Below are positions 25,073-34,008 of a stretch of 64,000 bases of DNA, piece by piece (position 1 is the stretch's first letter; each line of letters starts with the position of its first letter). The notes beneath the pieces are model-generated. The model was not told where the DNA came from. It searched no databases and saw only the letters and a program-made list of their open reading frames with translations. The stretch comes from Lederbergia citrisecunda (lineage in GTDB: Bacteria > Bacillota > Bacilli > Bacillales > Bacillaceae_C). The position numbers and the translations under genes were made by a program. Location: positions 2,405,992 to 2,469,991 of the forward strand of contig NZ_JAGYPJ010000001.1 in NCBI RefSeq assembly GCF_018343695.1. The letters run 5' to 3'.

Positions 25073-25330
25073 TTACAATTGATAAAACTTCGCTATGCTT
25101 TTGGCAACATCCTTCAAATCTACTTCATAGTTACCGCTTTGCACTTGATTTTTCAACTCTGCCACTCGTACTTCACGTTCTTTTATGATAGACGGAAGCT
25201 TTTGCATTTCTTTTGCTTCAGCAGAGATTTCCACCTTATCAGTTTTACCTGTTGCAGACTTTTTCTCCGGTGTATTAAGTTGCTTATTATATGGATTCGT
25301 CTCCACAGGTCGAAAAGAATTAATTCTCAT
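25073..25330 (-). CDS. flgM: Anti-sigma-D factor FlgM
   Basis: The 85-residue protein starts MRINSFRPVETNPYNKQ and has KVEISAEAKEMQKLPSI and a C-terminal sigma-binding part VDLKDVAKSIAKFYQL, all typical FlgM. It holds sigma-D inactive until the hook is complete. AGGAGG lies 7 nt upstream of ATG 25330. A sigma-D promoter stands before it, so it is under feedback from its own target. Confidence 0.95.
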   Translation of the reverse strand: MRINSFRPVETNPYNKQLNTPEKKSATGKTDKVEISAEAKEMQKLPSIIKEREVRVAELKNQVQSGNYEVDLKDVAKSIAKFYQL

Positions 25331-25435
25331 TACGTCCCTCCTAACTTTCCATCTAAGGAAAAGCGCAGTAGTTGGAACAAATTATGCTTTTACTATTATT
25401 GCTTTCACTACGCTATCTATTGTCTTGTACTCTTA

Positions 25436-25462
25436 TTATCGGTGGTCGATAGAAAAAGTTTA
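25436..25462 (-). promoter_or_regulatory. Sigma-D promoter of flgM
   Basis: TAAA-N15-ACCGATAA on the minus strand matches the sigma-D consensus at six of eight -10 positions with exact spacing, between yvyF and flgM. Confidence 0.7.
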
Positions 25463-25487
25463 ACAGGATATTATCGCCAATTTTCTA

Positions 25488-25892
25488 CTATTTTCTTTTT
25501 TCTTGTGAATAATAGCTCGATTTATGCAATTGTTCAAGGCGTTCCTTTTCCATTTCAAATACTTCCAGTTCACCTTTAATGTCAGCATTACATTTTTCAC
25601 AAAGTTTACCTTCACGAATAATGTTTCCACATCGATCACATGGGTAACCTAAGTTTGGAAATTGTGTTGTATGCAAACGACCGCGTTTGACCCATTTATA
25701 TAACAAATTTTCTGGAGCACCTGTTGCCTCGGAAACTCTCTCTATTCTTGCCGATCTATTTTCTTGCTTTCGCAAAAATCGATATACCGTATCAAAAAGT
25801 GCTTCTTCTTCACGATAACATTTATTACATACATCACGAACTGAATTATTTACATAGATTTCGCCGCAGTTCGGGCAATTTAATAAATCCAT
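25488..25892 (-). CDS. yvyF: YvyF family flagellar-operon protein
   Basis: The 134-residue protein begins with a Cys cluster (LLNCPNCGEIYVNNSVRDVCNKC), has an HTH-like middle (IERVSEATGAPENLLYKWVKRGRL) and a second zinc-binding set (CDRCGNIIREGKLCEKC). It belongs to the TIGR03826/YvyF group, found before flgM in Bacillus; it is a probable zinc-binding regulator whose target is unknown. ATG 25892 is preceded by AGGGGA. TTG 25898 is less likely. Confidence 0.9.
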   Translation of the reverse strand: MDLLNCPNCGEIYVNNSVRDVCNKCYREEEALFDTVYRFLRKQENRSARIERVSEATGAPENLLYKWVKRGRLHTTQFPNLGYPCDRCGNIIREGKLCEKCNADIKGELEVFEMEKERLEQLHKSSYYSQEKRK

Positions 25893-25959
25893 TGTCAAAT
25901 CCCCTTTTATCTGCTTTCCTTGTCTTCTTATTGTTTATATCGGCATCACGACAACTTTT

Positions 25960-26670
25960 TTAACCCCTTGCAACCGTCAATGATTGAACTTGTTTAGCAC
26001 CAGTTTGTTTCAACATTTTTGCCGCTTGCCGAAGAGTTGAGCCTGTCGTGTATATATCATCTATAAGAAGGATGTTTTTTCCTTGAATAATGTTTGCTAC
26101 ATTTTTCAATTGAAATATTTGCCGTTGAGAGAGTCGTTCTTCTCGAGACTTTTTTGATTGCTTTTCTGAGTGAGTTCGAATAAGTAAGTCCCATGTGACA
26201 AAACCTGTTTCACGGGCGAGAGCCTCTGATTGATTAAAACCACGTTCTTTTAATCGTTCATCACTAAGTGGTATGGCAACGAGGAGATCATGTTCGAGGA
26301 TTTTCAATTTAGCTGATATTTCCGGGGAAAATGCTTTTGCCAACTCATAGTCACCACGGAATTTAAAGCGGGCAATGAGTTCTTTTAAAAAAGGATTATA
26401 CGCATAGATGGAAACATTTTTATCAAGTGTACCTTTCCATCTCGGATCCTGTTCCCAACGAATACAGTCAATACATGTGCGTTGTTCAACGAATTTCGGC
26501 TTTATTTCTTTTAAAGGTCTTGAACAAACTTTACAATAATCATCACTAATAGGTTCAAGTTTCTCTCTACATTCTTGGCATAAAGGCGACTCTTTTTTAG
26601 GAAATATTAATTTTATCCAATCCATTTCATTAATTAAAAGCGTATCACAGTAAAGGCAATAATTTGACAT
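25960..26670 (-). CDS. comFC: Late competence protein ComFC, phosphoribosyltransferase-like
   Basis: The 236-residue protein has an N-terminal zinc ribbon (CLYCDTLL ... CQEC ... CKVC ... CIDC) and a phosphoribosyltransferase domain with the PRPP loop ILLIDDIYTTGSTL. It is needed for DNA uptake or processing during transformation and works with ComFA. Its ATG (26670) overlaps the comFA stop (TGATG), so translation is coupled. No comFB gene lies between them, unlike B. subtilis. Confidence 0.95.
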   Translation of the reverse strand: MSNYCLYCDTLLINEMDWIKLIFPKKESPLCQECREKLEPISDDYCKVCSRPLKEIKPKFVEQRTCIDCIRWEQDPRWKGTLDKNVSIYAYNPFLKELIARFKFRGDYELAKAFSPEISAKLKILEHDLLVAIPLSDERLKERGFNQSEALARETGFVTWDLLIRTHSEKQSKKSREERLSQRQIFQLKNVANIIQGKNILLIDDIYTTGSTLRQAAKMLKQTGAKQVQSLTVARG

Positions 26671-28130
26671 CAATCAATCATCTCCTTTTTCAAAGCTTCT
26701 TTGTTCATATGTTCTATATGAATAAGGGCGCGAATCATTGATTTCGTACGTCCATAGTGAAAAAAAGTGATGTTTCCAGTAGGAAATTCCGAACTTCGCC
26801 CAACACGTCCAGAGATTTGAACGAGTGCAGCTTCTGTAAAAATATCATCCTCCGCTCCAACGACTGCAACATCAATATTCGGAAATGTGACTCCGCGTTC
26901 TAAAATGGTTGTTGTAAGTAATAGGGGAATCTTTTTACTTCTCATTCTTTCAACTTTTTCCTTTCTGTTTGGGTCCTCTGCATAAACGGATTCGATTTCA
27001 GGATGGAGTTTACGAAAAAGTGGGAGGGCTTTTTCCATTAATTTAATATCTGGTAAAAAAACGAGTGCCTGCTTGTCCGAGATAATTCTTTTCTTCACCC
27101 ATGCTTCTACATTTTTGGGGATTCTTCCTTTTTCAAATTGCTTTCTCCAATCTCCGCACCATTTAAAAATTGGGATTGGCAAAGGTTTCCGATGGTATCT
27201 GGCAGGAATTTTTACGTGATTTCGTTTTCCATATTTGCATTCCAATTGCCATTTTTCATTAGGTGTAGCAGTTAAGAATATTCTTGCGGCGGAATTTTTG
27301 GTGGATTTTTCAACAGCCCACTGCAAGCCCTCATCATAAGAGAACGGAAAAGCATCGACTTCATCTACAACCATTACATCGAAGGCTTTTTCAAAACGCA
27401 TTAGCTGATGTGTCGTTGAGATCGTAAGTGGAGCGAATAAGTGGCGGTCTTCGGTTCCTCCGAATAATGCGGCGACCTTTATTTGTGGGAAAACTTTTTT
27501 AAATCGGGGAGCAAGCTCTAATACAACATCAGTTCTAGGTGTGGCAATGCAAATTCGGTGACCCGAAAGCAACGCTTTTTCAATCGCTTCAAAAAGCACC
27601 TCTGTTTTTCCAGCTCCGCAAACTGCCCAAATAAGGACGTCGTTTTTTGTTTTTACAGCTTGGATTGCAGCTCGTGAGGCAACTTGTTGACCGGGAGAAA
27701 GTTCGCCATCCCAAGAAAGATAGGAGTAGCGGAATATCGTTGGAAGTTTGGAACTTAATGCAGATTTTCTAGTGATTTTTTTACGTGGGATATTGAATGA
27801 TCTTTTTTGAAAACCTCTTACAGGAAGGCCACACCACGTGTATAAAGATGTACAAGAGGATACTCGTCCCATCATGATACACTTACGACAATAAAAACAG
27901 CCATTTTCTTTCTGGCAATTAGAACACGGGTAATTTGCAAACAGTCTTTGAGCGGAATTTGAACAACGGTTACAACACCATCTGTTTGATTTTTTCACTA
28001 TTCCGGGAGTAGTTTTAATGTGTCCAATGGAGGTTTGTCTATCCAATTCCTCAGTAGGAAAAGGAATTTCTGAAGCAAGAAGGGAGCGTCCGGAGAGAAA
28101 AAGTCGGAGTTCTTCGGGGAAATTTTTCAT
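26670..28130 (-). CDS. comFA: ComFA, DNA-translocating ATPase of competence
   Basis: The 486-residue helicase-like protein has an N-terminal four-Cys zinc site (WCCNRCSNSAQ ... YPCSNCQ) followed by FYCRKC. Then come Walker A (AVCGAGKTE), the DEAD-type box VVDEVDAF, SAT-like FLTATPN and the C-terminal helicase motif QISGRVGRS. ComFA drives single-stranded DNA through ComEC into the cytoplasm. ATG 28130 is chosen (GAGGTGA upstream); TTG 28133 is in frame just before it. It heads the comF-yvyF-flgM direction. Confidence 0.95.
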   Translation of the reverse strand: MKNFPEELRLFLSGRSLLASEIPFPTEELDRQTSIGHIKTTPGIVKKSNRWCCNRCSNSAQRLFANYPCSNCQKENGCFYCRKCIMMGRVSSCTSLYTWCGLPVRGFQKRSFNIPRKKITRKSALSSKLPTIFRYSYLSWDGELSPGQQVASRAAIQAVKTKNDVLIWAVCGAGKTEVLFEAIEKALLSGHRICIATPRTDVVLELAPRFKKVFPQIKVAALFGGTEDRHLFAPLTISTTHQLMRFEKAFDVMVVDEVDAFPFSYDEGLQWAVEKSTKNSAARIFLTATPNEKWQLECKYGKRNHVKIPARYHRKPLPIPIFKWCGDWRKQFEKGRIPKNVEAWVKKRIISDKQALVFLPDIKLMEKALPLFRKLHPEIESVYAEDPNRKEKVERMRSKKIPLLLTTTILERGVTFPNIDVAVVGAEDDIFTEAALVQISGRVGRSSEFPTGNITFFHYGRTKSMIRALIHIEHMNKEALKKEMID

Positions 28131-28171
28131 CAAATCACCTCGAGGATTTATTGATAGAGTTAAAGAAGCCT

Positions 28172-28216
28172 AATTGTCTAGCTAGAGCGCACTAGGGGCC
28201 AGTAGGATGCGCTTCT
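28172..28216 (-). repeat. Partial dispersed intergenic repeat, reverse orientation
   Basis: Read on the minus strand it contains GAAGCGCATC ... GCGCTCTAGCTAGACAA, resembling both ends of the element at 8303-8442. Confidence 0.45.
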
Positions 28217-28223
28217 TTTTAAA

Positions 28224-28257
28224 TAACAGTGGGAATATGACCTAACCCACTGCTATT
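28224..28257 (-). terminator. Terminator of degV
   Basis: AGCAGTGGG and CCCACTGTT form a 9-bp stem on the minus strand, starting within the stop codon region and followed by ATTTAAAAA. Confidence 0.7.
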
Positions 28258-29095
28258 TTATCGTCCAGCATAGACCCATTGCACCTTCTCCAAGATGAGT
28301 GCCAATGACTGGCCCAAAATGGCTTATAGTAAATTCAACATTAGGATAAAGCGCCGATAATTCTTGTTTCCAGCTAGCCGCATCTTCAACACGATTGGCA
28401 TGGATGATAGTCGCTTGTAATGGTTCACCTTTACGAGCATCCTCGCCAAGCAATTCTTCGATCCGGTTCATTGCTTTTTTACGAGTACGAATTTTTTCAA
28501 ATGGTACGATAACTTTGTCCACAAAATGGAGGATAGGCTTGATGTTTAAAAGGCTGCCTATTAATGCCTGTGCGCTGGAAAGCCTTCCACCGCGCTGTAA
28601 ATGAGAAAGGTCATCCACCATAAAGTAAGCTTTCATGGACGCTTTCAGTCCATCCAAGCGAGCTAGTATTTCATCTGGCTCCTTGCCATCTCGAGCCATC
28701 ATTGCGGCCTCTAGTACATAGAACCCTTGAGCCATGCAACTAATTTCGGAATCAAACGGGTACACCTTGGCACCTTCAATCATGTCACCCGCCGCTACAG
28801 CTCCTTGAAAAGTCCCGCTAATGCCGCTTGAAAGGTGGATGCTTATAATCGCATCGTAATCTTTCGAGAGCTCTTTATACAACTCTTCAAACTCCCCAAT
28901 AGGAGGTTGGGTCGTTGTTGGAAGCTTTTGCCCATTTCTCACTTCTTCATAAAAATCCCCTGTAGAGATATCAATCTCTTCACGATACGTTTCACCGTTA
29001 ATGACAACACTTAATGGAATCATATGTATGTTCAAATTTTCGCGTATATGTTTCGGTATGTATGAAGTACTGTCGGTTACAACTGCCGTCTTCAA
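28253..29095 (-). CDS. degV: DegV family fatty-acid-binding protein
   Basis: The 280-residue protein starts KTAVVTDSTSYIP and has PLSVVINGETYREE, TTTQPPIGEFEELY and LSSGISGTFQGA, typical of DegV (FakB-type) proteins that bind a fatty acid for phosphorylation by FakA. I place the start at TTG 29095, where GAGGT lies 8 nt upstream; the GTG at 29110 would put the ribosome binding site inside the gene. In Bacillus it neighbours degSU and comF as here. Confidence 0.9.
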   Translation of the reverse strand: MKTAVVTDSTSYIPKHIRENLNIHMIPLSVVINGETYREEIDISTGDFYEEVRNGQKLPTTTQPPIGEFEELYKELSKDYDAIISIHLSSGISGTFQGAVAAGDMIEGAKVYPFDSEISCMAQGFYVLEAAMMARDGKEPDEILARLDGLKASMKAYFMVDDLSHLQRGGRLSSAQALIGSLLNIKPILHFVDKVIVPFEKIRTRKKAMNRIEELLGEDARKGEPLQATIIHANRVEDAASWKQELSALYPNVEFTISHFGPVIGTHLGEGAMGLCWTIK

Positions 29096-29186
29096 AAATA
29101 TCAACCTCACTTACTTCCATAATCTACTTTCTACCACCTTCATTCTATCCAATTAAACTACTTTTGAAAAGAGGCATTTCATAAGG

Positions 29187-29306
29187 GGGACAGGTTCGAG
29201 AGGGACAGGTTCGAGAGGGACAGGTTCGAGAGGGACAGGTTCGAGAGGGACAGGTTCGAGAGGGACAGGTTCGAGAGGGACAGGTTCGAGAGGGACAGGT
29301 TCGAGA
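29187..29306. repeat. Tandem array of a 15-bp unit (8 copies)
   Basis: GGGACAGGTTCGAGA is repeated eight times without variation, starting every 15 bp from 29187 to 29292. It runs directly into a REP-like hairpin that starts with the same GGGACAGG. Encoded TCPSR repeats in one frame are an artefact. Confidence 0.95.
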
Positions 29307-29332
29307 GGGACAGGCACTTTTGTGCCTGTCCC
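29307..29332. repeat. REP-like palindrome beside the transposase gene
   Basis: GGGACAGGCAC-TTTT-GTGCCTGTCCC is a perfect 11-bp stem, 40 bp from the end of the RAYT gene. Confidence 0.85.
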
Positions 29333-29371
29333 CCCTCACAGATCAAATAGTGGGATGTTCAAAATTACTTA

Positions 29372-29914
29372 TTAATAATCGAGTTGCGCTTCAACGTAAT
29401 AGCGATAGTTATTAATCTGATCGAAGGGATAAAATCGGAGGATTTTTTCTTTTGTAATTAAGGGATCCTCTTTCTCACTTATATACAATGGATAACTACT
29501 CCAAAAGTAATCCTTGAGATCAATAACAATTTTTGCTTCCAATGGATTTCTATGAATATACCGACTTACATACAGAAAATGGGCGGCATCCTTAATTCTT
29601 TTACTTATGTAACGCCCTTGAAAAACATGACCAACCAAATCATATCGTTTATTGAAATATCTTGCATACGAAGAATGTGTCTTGTGAATAATTTTTCCAG
29701 GAGGAATATGGGTGGTTTCGAGAAGAAGATGAATGTGGTTATTCATTAAACAATAAGAATGGAGATGAAAAGGATATTTCTTTTTAGCCTTTGCCAACAT
29801 ATTTAAATAATAATATCTATCCTCATCATCGTAAAAGAGAACCTCTTTCCGATTTCCTCTGCTAGTAATATGTAAAGTATCACCCGGAATCCATTCCCTT
29901 CTTTGTCTAGCCAT
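29372..29914 (-). CDS. REP-associated tyrosine transposase (RAYT, Y1-Tnp superfamily)
   Basis: The 180-residue protein carries the Y1 nuclease features: RGNRKEVLFYDDEDRYYYL, the metal-binding HxH in NNHIHLLLE and the nucleophilic Tyr region FLYVSRYIHRNP. RAYTs cut single-stranded REP hairpins and are thought to spread them, while the gene itself usually stays single copy. REP-like hairpins stand on both sides (29307 and 30064), and the 15-bp array adjoins one. It appears intact. Confidence 0.93.
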   Translation of the reverse strand: MARQRREWIPGDTLHITSRGNRKEVLFYDDEDRYYYLNMLAKAKKKYPFHLHSYCLMNNHIHLLLETTHIPPGKIIHKTHSSYARYFNKRYDLVGHVFQGRYISKRIKDAAHFLYVSRYIHRNPLEAKIVIDLKDYFWSSYPLYISEKEDPLITKEKILRFYPFDQINNYRYYVEAQLDY

Positions 29915-30044
29915 TGAATCATCCTTTCATATTATTTTCTGCTTCACTACCTTACTTCGACAAAAAACATTACACTCCTCCTATTACACGCAAACTATTA
30001 ATCTAATTTAATCAAAATAACCTTTTTTGCATCCAGGGCTGTCT

Positions 30045-30076
30045 CTTTTGAACCTGTCCCTTTGGGGACTGTCCCC
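30045..30076. repeat. REP-like element on the 5' side of the RAYT gene
   Basis: It includes AACCTGTCCC, the complement of the array unit GGGACAGGTT, followed by the palindrome GGGGACTGTCCCC (30064-30076). Confidence 0.75.
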
Positions 30077-30096
30077 AATAAAAATTAAACTAAAAA

Positions 30097-30125
30097 AACC
30101 TATCCAAACTTTGTCTGAACAGGTT
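30097..30125 (-). terminator. Terminator of degS-degU
   Basis: On the minus strand AACCTGTTCAGAC and GTTTGGATAGGTT pair (with G-U and mismatches) and are followed by TTTTTTTAG. Confidence 0.75.
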
Positions 30126-30145
30126 CTTTTCGATTATCTTATTTT

Positions 30146-30826
30146 CTAGCGAACTTCTACCCAACCATTTTTTATGGCGGTGACGACGGCTTGGGTGCGG
30201 TCGTTGACGTTCATTTTTTGCAGGATGTTGCTGACATGGTTTTTGACAGTCTTTTCACTGATAAAAAGAGCTTCACCGATTCCGCGGTTGCTTTTTCCGT
30301 CAGCTAGTAGTTGCAGCACTTCACATTCTCTACTTGTTAATAAATGGAGCGGAATTTGTACTTCAGGCTGTTGATAACCACTTCCACTATTGTTTTGATT
30401 TGCAAGTCTTCTATATTCACCAATTAGTTTATGAGTTACTTTCGGATGTATGTATGAACCACCATCTGCAACAATCTTCACAGCTTCTATCAGTTCGTCT
30501 GAATCCATTTCTTTTAGCATATAGCCGGAAGCGCCTGTTTTTAGCGCATGTGTGACATAAGCTTCATCATCATGGATAGAGAGAATCATTGCTTTTGTTT
30601 CTGGATATCTATCTAAGAGCTGGCGAGTTGCTTCAATACCGTTTGTCATTTTCATATTGATGTCTAGAAGCACTACGTCTGGTGAATATTTTTCTACAAG
30701 TTCAACTGCATCGGAACCATCTTCTCCTTCGGCTACTACTGTAAAGGATTTTTCGAACTCAAGGATGCGTTTCACTCCTTCACGAAATAATTGATGATCA
30801 TCAATAATTACGATTTTCGTTGACAC
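30146..30826 (-). CDS. degU: Response regulator DegU
   Basis: The 226-residue protein has a receiver domain ([16 protein letters not shown], phospho-acceptor Asp in VLLDINM, Lys in GYMLKEMD) and a LuxR/NarL HTH at the C-terminus ([22 protein letters not shown]). DegU controls exoenzymes, motility and competence genes in Bacillus. The start is GTG 30826 with AGGGGG 8 nt upstream. It follows degS by about 110 bp. Confidence 0.96.
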   Translation of the reverse strand: MSTKIVIIDDHQLFREGVKRILEFEKSFTVVAEGEDGSDAVELVEKYSPDVVLLDINMKMTNGIEATRQLLDRYPETKAMILSIHDDEAYVTHALKTGASGYMLKEMDSDELIEAVKIVADGGSYIHPKVTHKLIGEYRRLANQNNSGSGYQQPEVQIPLHLLTSRECEVLQLLADGKSNRGIGEALFISEKTVKNHVSNILQKMNVNDRTQAVVTAIKNGWVEVR

Positions 30827-30937
30827 TAATAATTCCCCCTTATGCCTCTATATTTAGCATTTTTAATAGTTTCATAATACGCGTTCCATTTTCTACAAAG
30901 TTTCTATGAGTGACTCTTATATAAAATATGAATCACA

Positions 30938-32080
30938 CTAATCCAATAATGGAATTTGCATTTTGATGGCTGTCCCTGTCGCAGGGCTGGATTCAATGGA
31001 TAGAACCCCTTCAAGAATAACAATTCGCTCATTCATGCCAATTAAGCCAAACGAACCGCTTTTCTTTTCATCGGGATTAAATCCGATTCCATTATCTTTT
31101 ACAATAACGGATACACTGTCTTTTCTTCTTTCAAATTTCACAGTAATTTCACTGGCTTTTGAATGCTTAAGTGCATTTTGGACTGACTCCTGAATTAGGC
31201 GGAAAAGGGCCACTTCATATTTCGAAGGTAATCTCTTATCCTCACCTATGTGTACAAAGTTCAATTTGACTACTTTACTATATTCTTCAACGGTAGCTAG
31301 ATACCTCTTTAAAGTTGGGATTAACCCCAGATCATCTAATACCATTGGGCGTAGGTCATAAATGATACGCCGAACCTCGTATAATGCAGCTCGGATCATT
31401 TCTTTTAAACTACGTATTTCAAGCAGCGACTGCTCTGGGCCGAATTCTTTATGAACTTTTTCAGCCAAATCAGATCTGATGAGGACGTTTGCCAACAATT
31501 GAGCAGGACCATCGTGAATTTCACGGGAGATGCGTTTTCTTTCCTCTTCCTGCGCCTCAATAATGCGAAGCCCGAAATCTTGCTTCATTTTAGCATCTTC
31601 CAATACTTCACCGATATCTTTAATATCGCTAACAAGATAGTTTGAGATAATTGTAATTTGTGAGACGAGCGTTTCAGCACGATCAATCGTTTCCTGTAAC
31701 CCTAGAAGTCTTCTTTCCAAATCATCGCGTCTAAGTCGCAATTGCTTTTCAAACTGAACATTGATTGTATGTCTTGTTTGAAGATCATGTGCATTTTCAT
31801 ACACTTCGCGGACTTCTTTTTCACTAAAAGCACGAAAATTTTTACTAACCTCTGAAAGTCTTTTCCTAGCAAGTCGTGCCTTTATTTCAAGATCATCGCC
31901 TTCAACAATTACTTGTTTCACTTGCTCTTTAATCTCTTTCAATTCGGCTATTAAAGAATCATGTTCCTGCCTACATTGCTCGCCGATTCGAAAAATCTCA
32001 TCTTTACTTTTATCTACCGTTTCAATCATTTGTTCTACTATAAAATCGAGCGCTTTAATATCTAGTTTTCTTAGTGCCAT
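30938..32080 (-). CDS. degS: Sensor histidine kinase DegS
   Basis: The 380-residue soluble kinase has an N-terminal coiled-coil sensor domain, the HisKA_3 phosphorylation site RISREIHDGPAQLLANV and an HATPase domain with NALKHSKASEI and IVKDNGIGFN. It phosphorylates DegU. No membrane segment is present, as expected for DegS. The gene is divergent from yvyE. Confidence 0.96.
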   Translation of the reverse strand: MALRKLDIKALDFIVEQMIETVDKSKDEIFRIGEQCRQEHDSLIAELKEIKEQVKQVIVEGDDLEIKARLARKRLSEVSKNFRAFSEKEVREVYENAHDLQTRHTINVQFEKQLRLRRDDLERRLLGLQETIDRAETLVSQITIISNYLVSDIKDIGEVLEDAKMKQDFGLRIIEAQEEERKRISREIHDGPAQLLANVLIRSDLAEKVHKEFGPEQSLLEIRSLKEMIRAALYEVRRIIYDLRPMVLDDLGLIPTLKRYLATVEEYSKVVKLNFVHIGEDKRLPSKYEVALFRLIQESVQNALKHSKASEITVKFERRKDSVSVIVKDNGIGFNPDEKKSGSFGLIGMNERIVILEGVLSIESSPATGTAIKMQIPLLD

Positions 32081-32365
32081 TTGTTCCTCGAGGGATACCC
32101 CCCTTTACGCATTAAATTAATTTTACATTAATTTGCATATTTCAACTATTTTTGGAGTAATATTTCAAAAAAATAATTCTAAATTACCGGAATTTTCCCA
32201 TTTCCAACACCATTTACCGAGACTTTTTAACTATCCACCAGACAAAAAGTACTATGAAAACTCTCATGAACAATTGATATGATTCTATTTCCTTATTATA
32301 TCATGTATAATTTTGTTAAACATTAAGTTTTTCTTACATTCATACTGTGGAGAGGAGCTAATTTC

Positions 32366-33007
32366 TTGCTTCCGAACTATTTTACTGTAAAAAAACAGGG
32401 CGAACATGAAATCATTATTCAAAAATCAAGATTCATTGCACATATTCAACGTGTCGAAACAGAGGAGGCGGCTCAACAATTTATACAAGAGATAAAAAAG
32501 AAGCATTGGAATGCTAATCATAATTGCTCTGCTTATTTAATTGGCGAGCATAACCAAATCCAAAAAGCGAATGACGATGGGGAACCAAGTGGAACTGCTG
32601 GAGTCCCGATCTTAGAAGTTCTAAAAAAGCGGGATTTAAAAGATACCGTTGTTGTCGTAACGAGATATTTCGGAGGAATTAAGCTTGGTGCGGGTGGTTT
32701 AATACGTGCATATGGAAAATCGACAACAGAAGGATTGAACGCTGTTGGAGTTGTGGAACGTAAATTAATGACTGTTGTGCATATCGAAGCCGATTACTCT
32801 TGGCTCGGAAAGCTTGAAAATGAACTGCGCTCATCAGTATACCAACTAAAAGAAATTCATTATTCCGATCTAATTGAAATAGAAGTATACGTGGAAGATT
32901 CAGAAGTAGAAACATTCACCGAATGGATCATCGACATGACGAATGGGCAGGCTACGATTTTGCAAGGAGAGAAATTGTATCTTGAGGTGGACATGCCACC
33001 AAAGTGA
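32366..33007 (+). CDS. yvyE: YigZ/IMPACT family protein (YvyE)
   Basis: The 213-residue protein has the UPF0029 N-terminal domain with SRFIAHIQRVETEEAAQQFI, HNCSAYLIG, DDGEPSGTAGVPIL and TRYFGGIKLGAGGLIRAYG, then a ferredoxin-like C-terminal domain. Its function is not firmly established; the IMPACT relatives act in translation control. The start is TTG 32366 with GAGGAG 8 nt upstream. It is divergent from degS, as in B. subtilis. Confidence 0.93.
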   Translation: MLPNYFTVKKQGEHEIIIQKSRFIAHIQRVETEEAAQQFIQEIKKKHWNANHNCSAYLIGEHNQIQKANDDGEPSGTAGVPILEVLKKRDLKDTVVVVTRYFGGIKLGAGGLIRAYGKSTTEGLNAVGVVERKLMTVVHIEADYSWLGKLENELRSSVYQLKEIHYSDLIEIEVYVEDSEVETFTEWIIDMTNGQATILQGEKLYLEVDMPPK

Positions 33008-33063
33008 TTAATTAACCACCTGGACGAAACGTATAACCACAAACGAGTGAAGGCAATATGAAT

Positions 33064-33098
33064 GGGCATGAGCCCGGTACAATACCGAGTTCATGCCC
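33064..33098. terminator. Stem-loop between yvyE and the ABC transporter genes
   Basis: GGGCATGA and TCATGCCC enclose a loop that itself contains GGTACAATACC. There is no T-run on the plus strand, so this is a convergent-end hairpin rather than a standard terminator. Confidence 0.5.
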
Positions 33099-33168
33099 AG
33101 CTAGGTTCCTAATGAAATAACCACTTCTAACTTTATTGGACACTTCAAAGAAACTCCAAAGGAGCTTT

Positions 33169-33987
33169 TTAATCTTTCACCGCTCCTGCAGCAATTCCTG
33201 AAATAAATTGCCTGCTTACGAATAAGAACATGATAATTAATGGCAAAGTTGCCAGTAATGTTCCTCCCATGACCATTCCATAATCTGTTGTGTAAATACC
33301 ATTAAGTTGGGATAAAGTTAATTGCAATGTGTATCTTGCAGGGTCATTCAGCACGATTAATGGCCATAAATAGTCATTCCAAACGCCGATAAAGGAAAAA
33401 ATCCCCAAGAATGCTAAAGCTGGCCGTAGAATGGGCAGTGCGACATTCCAATATAAGCGAAAATGACTGCATCCATCGAGTCTACCAGCATCTAGCAGAC
33501 TATCATTAATTGCTTCTTGGGAAAATTGCCTCACCCAGAAGATTCCAAATGCATTGGCTAGACCAGGAACAATTAAGGCTTTATACGTTCCAACCCATCC
33601 GAGTTTCGAAATGATTATATAGGACGGGATAAAGGATAACTGGGAAGGAATCATCATCGTTACAAGTAATAGGCCGAAAAGCCACTTTTTACCCGGAAAT
33701 TGGAATTTTGCAAAAGTGAACCCAGCGAGGGAACAAAAAAACAATACACAAATGACTTGTACAACTGTAACAAACAAGGTATTCAAAAACGCCTGGAAAA
33801 AATCTACGTTATTAAAGACGTTTGTAAGGTTCGTTATTAACTCCGAACCGAAAATAAGTTTAGGTGGAAATCTTAAAATATCACTCGTTTTATTGGTTGA
33901 CATTACCGCAAGCCAGTAAAACGGAAAAATGGATATTCCAACCCCAATCAATAATAATACATGCAATATTATTGACTTAATTCTCAC
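33169..33987 (-). CDS. Sugar ABC transporter permease, MalG type
   Basis: The 272-residue protein has six hydrophobic helices and the EAA loop EAINDSLLDAGRLDGCSHFRLYWNVALPIL typical of carbohydrate (CUT1) inner permeases. It starts at GTG 33987 with AAAGGA upstream, 21 bp after the partner permease. No ATPase gene is in the cluster, so a shared MsmX-type ATPase elsewhere is likely. The adjacent GH32 and fructokinase suggest fructo-oligosaccharides or sucrose-type sugars as cargo. Confidence 0.92.
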   Translation of the reverse strand: MRIKSIILHVLLLIGVGISIFPFYWLAVMSTNKTSDILRFPPKLIFGSELITNLTNVFNNVDFFQAFLNTLFVTVVQVICVLFFCSLAGFTFAKFQFPGKKWLFGLLLVTMMIPSQLSFIPSYIIISKLGWVGTYKALIVPGLANAFGIFWVRQFSQEAINDSLLDAGRLDGCSHFRLYWNVALPILRPALAFLGIFSFIGVWNDYLWPLIVLNDPARYTLQLTLSQLNGIYTTDYGMVMGGTLLATLPLIIMFLFVSRQFISGIAAGAVKD

Positions 33988-34008
33988 AAAAATCCATCCT
34001 TTCTAGTC

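Noticed and set aside
25079-25579. 166-codon plus-strand ORF
   Set aside because: It lies antisense to flgM and yvyF, has no ribosome binding site and a low-complexity Phe/Tyr/Leu composition.
29145-29339. TCPSR repeat protein
   Set aside because: It is a translation of the 15-bp REP-linked array without start signals.
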